DNA of 20,178 nucleotides from JAGVPT01 sp964642725. Lineage in GTDB: Bacteria > Bacteroidota > Ignavibacteria > UBA10030 > UBA8401. Position numbers and translations under genes: made by a program. Location of the stretch: contig CAZXQG010000056.1 of assembly GCA_964642725.1 (NCBI GenBank), forward strand, positions 1-20,178. The letters are read 5' to 3'. Below, one piece after another: positions 5,923-12,823 of this stretch (positions within the stretch are counted from its first letter, which is position 1; each line of letters begins with the position of its first letter). Under the pieces are notes generated by a model. It was given only the letters and a program-made list of their open reading frames with translations, did no database searches and had not been told where the DNA came from.

Positions 5923-8256
5923 TTAGTTCGTGTTCAACGGGTACGACACAAAATTGGACAAAAGTCTATAAGCGTTCTTTTGCATAGCGAGAAATTGTGC
6001 ATCCATATTGAGTGTGACATATATGATTTTTCCTTTTCCAACTGACTTGACTGCGATAAGAGGCTCGTTTCCTTTCTTCAACCTCAACGGAACATGCACG
6101 CTCTTCACATCGGAAAACTCAAGGGCTCCGAAGCTAAGAGGTACCGGCGTTCCCCGGAAATCGTCCTCACGAATGCGGTTTGGATATTGAAACAGCTTAT
6201 CGCTCGGATCAAAAGCCATTTCTTTTGCGTTGGATACCACGGGAAGAAACCTAAAGGTAACGAAACCGTCGCTGAATCCGTTCTCAGGGAAAACAATCAT
6301 CCTCCCGCCGGCCTCAAGCCACTGCTGCAATGTTGAATCCCTCTGGTGAGATTCTACAAAGCTGCTGAACGAGAATTCATCGATAACCAGCGTCGACAGC
6401 GAAGAAAGCTTGTCGGATAAATCGGCGGTTGTGTCGCAATTATACGGTAAAACACCTAAACGCATGAGCGCCGTTTGAAGAATGGAGTGAGCGGCAGTCG
6501 AATACAACCCAACTTTCCCCCGGAGTTCGGTTCTGACATTAAGGGAATGATAAGAAAACTTTCCGAATTGCCCGCTTCGTCCCGCCTGAAGTGACGTTTC
6601 GCGAACTCCGGAGAACGATGTGTCCTTCCAGTGAAGCGAAATAGTGTCATCAAGAACAAAGTTTTTTGAGGGAAGTTTCACCGTTCTGTGTGGAGAAGAA
6701 ACATACGGATCGTCCAAATACACCTCCGGTGAGACTGCATCACGAGTATTGTTTCTGAAGCGAACGCGAAGGATGCTGTCCCGATGTGCTACAACATTCG
6801 GTGTTAACACCTCCGCCGACCGCGGCGGCGCCATTGTCAGCGGAATTTCTTTTCGGTATATGAAGTTGCGTGCCGGATCGGATTCATTGTGCACGATCAT
6901 AAAAATGAACGGGGTCCGTACCTGAAGAGCGGCCAAACCTTCCGGTATTTCGGGAGACGTGTACGTATTGTTTCGGGGAGTAACCATTCTGAATTCGTTG
7001 GTCTTTCCCAGCGCGTAGAACATATTTTGTTTTTCGTTGGCAATCCATTCTTTATCAACAACGCCGGGAAAAAGAATCTTCGCTTCACCGCGAGAGATTA
7101 TCGCGGTATCAATTTCCGTCCGAAAAAAGAAAAGTTGAACGGCGGTAACCACCGTGTCGCTCACTGCAGCATGAACATTGACATCCAGCAGCAAGCACCG
7201 CAGCCGTTCCAACCCAAGTTTCCACTCAGATAGCACCCGCACGTCGCTGCGGTCGAGAGAACTCTCACTCCGATTGATTACAGCGTCCACTTTTCCGATC
7301 GCAGTTGTAACACCGTTAAGAGTTTTCTCCCGGTCAAAATCGATGCCGAGCGAAACGGCCTGCTGAAGCGCCGAGTCGACGGATTGAAGCTCCTGGCCGA
7401 GCACAGGGAGGCCGCTGTCCAATTCTTCTAGCGGCTTCGTCACTGTCGGAAAAACCAATTGATAGTCATGGGATTGAATTTTTTCCAACAGCGGCAAAAG
7501 CGGTTTAATGCTTGCGTAGTTTTTACAAGCTTCTTCGCCTATCTCCGTGTAACTTTTTGCCCAAAGGGAGTTCTTTTGGCCGACAGGAACCTTGAAAGTC
7601 TGCGGGCTGGGCTTGCTTTGAATAAAGATCCGCTTAACCAGCCATTCGGAACTCGAGTTATGATGCGCCAGAATTTTTAAAATAATCTTTTTAAGGTCGG
7701 CGTCTCTGGGCCTGCTATCGTTGAACGAAAATGGATCTCTTTGTACAACGACAATATCAGGCCTTACACGTTCAAGCACGGTGTCAATCTTGGCTCTTAG
7801 AAGCATTTCTAAATTCGGCTGCGAGTGAAGAGTGCTCTGCCCGCCGTATATCGCGGTTGAAGGAACATTCAGAAAATACGCTTCTGCGTCCAGAGAGGAG
7901 GCCGCTTGATACGCTTCTTCCTTTCTTTTACCGGCGAGTTCATAGAAGGAATCGTCATTTCCCCTATTTGGCAGACCTTCTCCGTTCGTAACATACGCAA
8001 CCGCTACGCTTGCGCCGCGGCCTATTCTATAGTACGCGATCACCGGAAGATCTTCACAGCCGGGGGCAAGGGCAATCACGAGCATAGTGCTCGAATTTTT
8101 TATGTCTTGTGCCTGCTGAACAATTCCATTTCTTCCGCGCTGCGGGAAATAGGGAGAATCTGATTTCGCCGGATTCGGCAGATTCAACAGAAGGAAAAGA
8201 CATACCATGCAGTTTATACAAATCCTCACAAGCACTCTCTTTTTATTGCAGGTCAT
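5923..8256 (-). CDS. Large PIG-L/LmbE-like protein with degenerate metal site and C-terminal amidotransferase-like fold
   Basis: 777 aa from the first ATG. After a signal-like N-terminus (VCLFLLLNLPNPAKS), residues about 45 to 190 follow the large PIG-L deacetylase pattern: GIVQQAQDI, then LVIALAPGCEDLPVIAYYRI, VTNGEG, and KRKEEAYQAASSL. The zinc motif HPDDE is replaced by PGCED (residues 65-69), and the later His-rich motif after RPDIVVVQRD is replaced by SRPRDADL (181-188), so all usual metal ligands appear lost. The middle is unrecognised and beta-rich. From about residue 580 a Rossmann-like, glutamine-amidotransferase/ThuA-like segment appears (GKVGLYSTAAHSILQTALMR, LSTLVIDEF, WLEAGGRMIVFPENG). 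Probably a non-catalytic relative that binds sugar or polymer (inference). The start is uncertain: the ATG abuts a terminator U-tract. A GTG at 8227-8229 with AAGAGAG 5 nt before it, or an ATG at 8206-8208, are alternatives. Confidence 0.72.
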   Translation of the reverse strand: MTCNKKRVLVRICINCMVCLFLLLNLPNPAKSDSPYFPQRGRNGIVQQAQDIKNSSTMLVIALAPGCEDLPVIAYYRIGRGASVAVAYVTNGEGLPNRGNDDSFYELAGKRKEEAYQAASSLDAEAYFLNVPSTAIYGGQSTLHSQPNLEMLLRAKIDTVLERVRPDIVVVQRDPFSFNDSRPRDADLKKIILKILAHHNSSSEWLVKRIFIQSKPSPQTFKVPVGQKNSLWAKSYTEIGEEACKNYASIKPLLPLLEKIQSHDYQLVFPTVTKPLEELDSGLPVLGQELQSVDSALQQAVSLGIDFDREKTLNGVTTAIGKVDAVINRSESSLDRSDVRVLSEWKLGLERLRCLLLDVNVHAAVSDTVVTAVQLFFFRTEIDTAIISRGEAKILFPGVVDKEWIANEKQNMFYALGKTNEFRMVTPRNNTYTSPEIPEGLAALQVRTPFIFMIVHNESDPARNFIYRKEIPLTMAPPRSAEVLTPNVVAHRDSILRVRFRNNTRDAVSPEVYLDDPYVSSPHRTVKLPSKNFVLDDTISLHWKDTSFSGVRETSLQAGRSGQFGKFSYHSLNVRTELRGKVGLYSTAAHSILQTALMRLGVLPYNCDTTADLSDKLSSLSTLVIDEFSFSSFVESHQRDSTLQQWLEAGGRMIVFPENGFSDGFVTFRFLPVVSNAKEMAFDPSDKLFQYPNRIREDDFRGTPVPLSFGALEFSDVKSVHVPLRLKKGNEPLIAVKSVGKGKIIYVTLNMDAQFLAMQKNAYRLLSNFVSYPLNTN

Positions 8257-8304
8257 AAAAAAACAAAGGAGGGGTGAAGCATAATCACTTCAACCCTCCT
8301 TGTT
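8257..8304 (-). terminator. Strong intrinsic terminator after the PorV-like gene
   Basis: The minus strand reads AACAAGGAGGGTTGAAG (8288-8304), an 8-nt loop, CTTCACCCCTCCTTTGTT (8262-8279), then an uninterrupted run of seven T ending at 8257. The stem has 16 pairs with one bulge and one mismatch. It sits 18 nt after the stop of the PorV-like gene and should end the receptor/T9SS/PorV operon. The last T is directly next to the ATG (8256) of the following gene, which is unusual. Confidence 0.85.
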
Positions 8305-8306
8305 AA

Positions 8307-8334
8307 ATTGTAGCACTTTTGACTAGAATCCCAA
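8307..8334 (-). promoter_or_regulatory. Possible promoter overlapping the end of the PorV-like gene
   Basis: The minus strand shows TTGGGA (8329-8334), 16 nt, then TACAAT (8307-8312). A transcript from here would start near 8300, inside the 5' arm of the terminator, and could drive the PIG-L-like gene. The -35 lies within the coding end of the PorV-like gene. The evidence is only the box match, so this is tentative. Confidence 0.3.
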
Positions 8335-9366
8335 CTTTACGGTAAAGACATTGTTGGATGTCATAACTATAACATGACGGTATGCATAATCAAAAGTAAA
8401 ATCCACGCCGCCAAGATTATATTTTATCCCAGCGCCCAACGAATAATCGTACAGTTGGACTGTCTGACCCGTCGGGTCGGTTGGCGCATTTGGAGAAAGG
8501 TTGTAGCCGCCTCTCACAAACAAGAGTTTGTTGAAGGAATATTCGGCACCAAACTTCCAAATATCATCCTGATAGTTGTTGTTTTCAAAATCAGTAAATA
8601 CTGTCAGGTTGTTTGAATCATCGGCCTTCCAATCGTACGCCAGACCGAGTTCCATCTGCGAAGGCAGCTCGAACGGCGCTGCAACCACGGCGTACGTCTG
8701 AGTTCCACGGCTGTCGCTTGTCGTGTTGCCCGTGCGGTATAGATCGGCACCGCTGAAGGTCATATTGGGGCCGACATTTTTAATCGAGACTCCCAGTTTC
8801 AGTCCCGGTACTCCCAGCCCGTTGTATTGCACTCCTGCGTCGACTGCAACACCCGTTGCAGAAGTGCTCATGATTTTTTCGGAGACGAGATTCACTGTTG
8901 CGCCCACCGAAATCCGATCATTTAACATACGGGAATACGTGATGCCTGAAGTTACGTAAGCAGGCGAATATGTTTGTCCTGTCCCGTCGGGATAATCCTC
9001 TGTCGTGGTCGGGATGTTTCCAAAATTTACTGCTTTGATGGAAAACCCGAGAAAACCGAGGTCGCCCGCATTGACGGTAACGGCGCCATATTCAATGCCG
9101 ATATCGCCAATGTACGACATATGAGAAAACATCGCCTGCACACCGTCGCCGCGGGCGACACCGGCAGGATTCCAGTAAATGGCATCGACGCCGGTGGTGT
9201 AGGCCATATCGCTTCCTCCTAACGCCACATCTTTGGCTCCTACAGGAATAAGCAGCTCTTGTGCTCCAGCGGTGCCGGTACGATTGATGTTACCGGCGAC
9301 AGCCATGAGCGAGACCATCCCAAGGAGTACCGCACATGCTAAGAAACGCCTTGTTAGAATTTTCAT
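8323..9366 (-). CDS. PorV/PorQ-like outer-membrane barrel protein
   Basis: 347 aa. The signal peptide MKILTRRFLACAVLLGMVSL is followed by a family-typical start, ELLIPVGAKDVALGGSDMA, and YWNPAGVARGDG. The rest alternates short beta strands and turns, and the protein ends in a phenylalanine after TVKLGF, as outer-membrane barrels do. PorV is the T9SS outer-membrane protein that receives cargo by its C-terminal sorting domain and delivers it to the attachment complex. PorV/PorQ-family paralogs are common in Ignavibacteria and their individual roles are mostly untested. Here the gene follows a T9SS-tailed protein by 63 nt and a TonB receptor before that, which suggests a dedicated partner (inference). 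The ATG at 9364-9366 is supported by AAGGAG 7 nt upstream; the longer frame from a TTG at 9390 is rejected. Confidence 0.88.
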   Translation of the reverse strand: MKILTRRFLACAVLLGMVSLMAVAGNINRTGTAGAQELLIPVGAKDVALGGSDMAYTTGVDAIYWNPAGVARGDGVQAMFSHMSYIGDIGIEYGAVTVNAGDLGFLGFSIKAVNFGNIPTTTEDYPDGTGQTYSPAYVTSGITYSRMLNDRISVGATVNLVSEKIMSTSATGVAVDAGVQYNGLGVPGLKLGVSIKNVGPNMTFSGADLYRTGNTTSDSRGTQTYAVVAAPFELPSQMELGLAYDWKADDSNNLTVFTDFENNNYQDDIWKFGAEYSFNKLLFVRGGYNLSPNAPTDPTGQTVQLYDYSLGAGIKYNLGGVDFTFDYAYRHVIVMTSNNVFTVKLGF

Positions 9367-9373
9367 TGAAGAT

Positions 9374-9379
9374 CTCCTT
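9374..9379 (-). promoter_or_regulatory. Ribosome binding site of the PorV-like gene
   Basis: The minus strand reads AAGGAG followed by ATCTTCA and the ATG at 9366. The 7-nt spacing decides the start and excludes the TTG at 9390. Confidence 0.8.
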
Positions 9380-9429
9380 CTTCTTTTCAATTAGTGTACA
9401 TTCTCGTTATCATTTCACTACAGATAATC

Positions 9430-12400
9430 TTAATAGTGATGCAAAAACTCTTGTTCTGGAATAATAGCAAGCTTCAGTATCTTTGTAGAGCCGACACCGG
9501 GCAGATCCAGATAGACAATATACATGCCTGCTGCAGCGGGTAAACCGGATTCATTCAGTAAATTCCACTGCATTGTCTGTGAGTTGTCTGCTTTCATTAA
9601 CGTGCGAACGAGAATGCCCGCTAAGTTATAGATACGGATGGTCGCCTTTTGCGGCAAGTGAGTAAACGTAACAAACCGATGATAATTATCCGATTCGAGT
9701 TTGTTAAACCCAAAATATGGATTCGGAAATACATTGATCAGGTTTACATCAGCTTTCGCATATGCATTTGTGTAAGCCGGAGCATCAGCTTTGAACGTAA
9801 ATATATCGGCAACCGTGTTGACGTGGTTCGCGATGATTTCGAACTGATCGCCCGCCGCCCAGGGATTTGCATTCCGCCTGGTGCATGTCATCACCCACAT
9901 CAACGGCGTCGATGATTGATTATAGAAATCTATTTGCAGCGCCGGGTCAGGGGTTGTGGAATATGGCTTGTTGAAAATAAAGCAAAACTCGCGGTTAACA
10001 GTATTATCACCGCCGGAAGTTGGCGGCCAGTAACGACCATCAACAGAAGCACCTGCAGCGTTATTTTCAAACATCCCAACGGCCAACCGAGTCGGTGGAG
10101 TTGTTTCCATGTCCCAAGCGGAGAATGGCACAGCATAGTTGAAATCCTGGTATGGATATGTGCCAACCGTATTGATAATCCATGGAACAAACGACGGATC
10201 TGCCGGAGCGCTGCTTGCATGGCGCAGATAGCGATACGCGAGCGAGTAATTTGCATCTGCTGGTGCAACTAACGGATTCCACAAAGCACCCGTATCGACA
10301 GCAGCAAGTTTCAGAAGAACGGTATGGTACTGTGTCGGGCTTGTGAGAGTTGTTCCGATGGCTCCAAAGGCAAAATGAGCTGCCATACCAATAGTTCCCG
10401 AACCATCCGTGGCATACGCAGTCGGATCGCCGGCTGTGCTAAATCCTTCGAGGCCAAGTCCGGTAAATCCACCCACTGGTGAGAACCTTCGCGAGCCGGA
10501 AGGAATTGACCAGGCACCCATGCCTGGGGGTGGACCGAATACAGCAACGTTAACGCCCTTCGTAGTAGCTCCCGGCGCGACGGCGCCAGCCGCAGTTTGC
10601 GTTTGATTGTGTGTAATAACCGCAGCAGTCGTAGCATCGGTTAATGACCACGTCGTGTTTCCACCGGTGGTATCAAATGCGACTTTATACGAGTCGCCGG
10701 TCAAAGCACTCGGGTCTATCACCGTTGCCAAAACCATGCCATCGCTTGAGCCAGAGCTGTGGTTGACAGCGAGGGAGTCGCCGAATTGATGAATATACCT
10801 AAGGCCTGGCGCAGACGCCTGAGGAGAGACCGACCGAATATTCAAAGCGCTTTCGAGGACTTTGGTCAAAATTGTCGGACTCGGATTGTAATTATAGGCG
10901 GTCACAGCAAAATAATACGGGCGATTATTAACGAGCGGGCCGCCGGTAATATAATCTTGCGTGATCTCAAACGTATGAAGAATACCCTGGTTCGTCCCGG
11001 TCACAACCGGCTTATATACGATCGCGCCTACGACGTTATCATACACGCTGTCGTAAATAACTTTGTTGTTGGGGTCCGTAAAGAACGTTGCCAAAAGCTT
11101 TGCACCGTTGGGTGAGTTCGTTGCCAATTGATAAATCTTATATCCCTGAAAAGTGTAACCCTGATCGTTATCACTTTCGGTCTTGGTAGTAGTTGTCGGA
11201 TCACCCCAGTCGAGTTCAATTTTGCCGTTCAATGCAATTAGGTTTAAGTCCGGCGAAAAAGGCGGCTGAGGAAAACTGAATAGCGAGTTATAGGCTTTCT
11301 GGGCAATGTCGTCGTTCGCTTTCAGAACGGTGACACTCGAAAGATAATCGGCCCCTTGTCCCGCTAGGTTCGCAACGACAACTTCCTGCGTATCCCCGGC
11401 TGCCATCGTGAACGGTCCGCTGCATAACGCCATCCGGCGGTCGCCCGGTCCGGCAATGGTTCCATCAATCCATCCAGTGTTGGCAACAGGATCGCCGCTC
11501 AATACAAATGTCGTCGGCAGATTCGTCACCGGATTAACATATTGTGCACCGCTTGAACCAACCAAACCTCTCATAAGACGGTACCACTGTATAGTACCAT
11601 TATAATCGGCATTGACAGGGTCAAGGTATACCTGGTTTTGATTAATGAAAAAGTTAAACGAGGTCATCGGAAGATTCTTGTGACCAAGCCGGTACTGTAG
11701 GTCAAAGATCGCTGTATCGGCCGGGTTGGGACTTGCCACCAGAGGACCCTGAAAGAAATCAAATCCCGCTGACGGTGGGGGAAGATTATAACTTTGAAAA
11801 CTTGCGTCTTGCGCCTTTCCATTATAGACAAAACCAAGGCTCCTCAATGTATCGCATCCGCAAAAGTCGTCTGTCGCATCACCGAGATCCGGGTCTGCCC
11901 ATTGGGAAACATACATGGAATCAAGCTCAACGCCGCTCTTATTAATAATTTTATTGCTGACAAAGATTGTACTTCCGAGCGCGCCGGAAAGATTATATGC
12001 CCAAATAGTCCGTTGGAATTCAATACCGATCGGGTTAGAACCGGCGAGCGCATAGGTTCTTGTGGTGCTCAGGTCGTTTGCTACATACCACATTGTTTGT
12101 CCCGCCAACGGGACGCCAGGCACATCAATCGTTGGGTCGTACGGGCCGTCGTGATTTTTGGTGTATGGAGCACCTTGGCTGGCCGGCCAATTATTCCAAT
12201 CGTCCCAATATTGCTGGAGCAATCCTGCAGCCGTAGTCCCTGCTTCATAACGATTGATCAGCGGAACTTCATCCCGCTGCAGCGTAGAAAGCTCGCTTGC
12301 GGCAGCCGCGTCGTTGGGGTCTGTAACGCCCGCTATCGGGTGCATATCGGGCCTTACGCGGTAAAGACGATATTGGCTTGCGCCCGGGTCGTCAGCCGTC

Positions 12401-12795
12401 GGAAGGCTGGAAGCCGAACCAGTGCTTAACACTTTTCCGGCTTGAAGGCCGTGCCAGTACGTTGAACCACCGACTTTCAGGGAGTCATTCTTGTAGCATC
12501 CCCACACCAAGCCATCTTCAAAAATACAGGTGGCGAGGCTTAACCCTTTGGGGAATTCGAATCCTTCTGCCGATGAAGAAAAATTATTGAACGAGCCGTC
12601 ACCGCAATTTGAATAATAATTGAAAATATTATTAATCAACATCGGATGATAGACATCGTTTGTGTATGTTTTTGCCAGGCGTGAGCTTCCTCTGCCGGTT
12701 TGGCCGGTGCGGTCTTTTGCATTCACCGGTCCCGCCAGGAAAGCCACAACGCACAGTGCAATGATGCTCGTGTTCAGAAATCGATATAGTCTCAT
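9430..12795 (-). CDS. Large secreted protein with T9SS type A sorting domain
   Basis: 1121 aa. The signal peptide ends near residue 26 (AFLAGPVNA, then KDRTG). The N-terminal third has motifs that recur in unnamed Ignavibacteria-type exported proteins: NNIFNYYSNCGDGS, GFEFPKG, IFEDGLVWG, GGSTYWHGLQAG, and WADPDLGDATDDFCGCDT around residue 300. A fibronectin-III-like region spans about 510 to 640 (LNGKIELDWGDP, FQGYKIYQLATN, RPYYFAVTAYNYNP). Residues about 1016 to 1121 form a T9SS sorting domain: NVFPNPYFGFNKL, ATIRIYNLAGILVRTL and GMYIVYLDLPGVGSTKILKL, with a tail EQEFLHHY. Eight cysteines remain after the signal peptide, five in the first third, so disulfides are possible. The likely fate is export through T9SS to the cell surface; the ligand or substrate is unknown. 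The gene starts 28 nt after the receptor's stop. The start is fixed by AGGAG 7 nt before the ATG at 12793-12795. Confidence 0.85.
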   Translation of the reverse strand: MRLYRFLNTSIIALCVVAFLAGPVNAKDRTGQTGRGSSRLAKTYTNDVYHPMLINNIFNYYSNCGDGSFNNFSSSAEGFEFPKGLSLATCIFEDGLVWGCYKNDSLKVGGSTYWHGLQAGKVLSTGSASSLPTADDPGASQYRLYRVRPDMHPIAGVTDPNDAAAASELSTLQRDEVPLINRYEAGTTAAGLLQQYWDDWNNWPASQGAPYTKNHDGPYDPTIDVPGVPLAGQTMWYVANDLSTTRTYALAGSNPIGIEFQRTIWAYNLSGALGSTIFVSNKIINKSGVELDSMYVSQWADPDLGDATDDFCGCDTLRSLGFVYNGKAQDASFQSYNLPPPSAGFDFFQGPLVASPNPADTAIFDLQYRLGHKNLPMTSFNFFINQNQVYLDPVNADYNGTIQWYRLMRGLVGSSGAQYVNPVTNLPTTFVLSGDPVANTGWIDGTIAGPGDRRMALCSGPFTMAAGDTQEVVVANLAGQGADYLSSVTVLKANDDIAQKAYNSLFSFPQPPFSPDLNLIALNGKIELDWGDPTTTTKTESDNDQGYTFQGYKIYQLATNSPNGAKLLATFFTDPNNKVIYDSVYDNVVGAIVYKPVVTGTNQGILHTFEITQDYITGGPLVNNRPYYFAVTAYNYNPSPTILTKVLESALNIRSVSPQASAPGLRYIHQFGDSLAVNHSSGSSDGMVLATVIDPSALTGDSYKVAFDTTGGNTTWSLTDATTAAVITHNQTQTAAGAVAPGATTKGVNVAVFGPPPGMGAWSIPSGSRRFSPVGGFTGLGLEGFSTAGDPTAYATDGSGTIGMAAHFAFGAIGTTLTSPTQYHTVLLKLAAVDTGALWNPLVAPADANYSLAYRYLRHASSAPADPSFVPWIINTVGTYPYQDFNYAVPFSAWDMETTPPTRLAVGMFENNAAGASVDGRYWPPTSGGDNTVNREFCFIFNKPYSTTPDPALQIDFYNQSSTPLMWVMTCTRRNANPWAAGDQFEIIANHVNTVADIFTFKADAPAYTNAYAKADVNLINVFPNPYFGFNKLESDNYHRFVTFTHLPQKATIRIYNLAGILVRTLMKADNSQTMQWNLLNESGLPAAAGMYIVYLDLPGVGSTKILKLAIIPEQEFLHHY

Positions 12796-12802
12796 TTTTA
12801 TG

Positions 12803-12807
12803 CTCCT
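12803..12807 (-). promoter_or_regulatory. Ribosome binding site of the T9SS-tailed protein gene
   Basis: The minus strand reads TTAGGAGCATAAAA before the ATG at 12795, placing AGGAG 7 nt from the start. The alternative ATG at 12822 has no such site and would sit 1 nt after the receptor stop. Confidence 0.8.
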
Positions 12808-12823
12808 AATATGACTTTCCATG

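Noticed and set aside
11794..12429. Long plus-strand open frame (211 codons) inside the T9SS-tailed protein gene.
   Set aside because: It is antisense to a well-supported gene and has no recognisable domain. Other plus-strand frames (for example 13778-14308 and 18561-19181) are rejected for the same reason.
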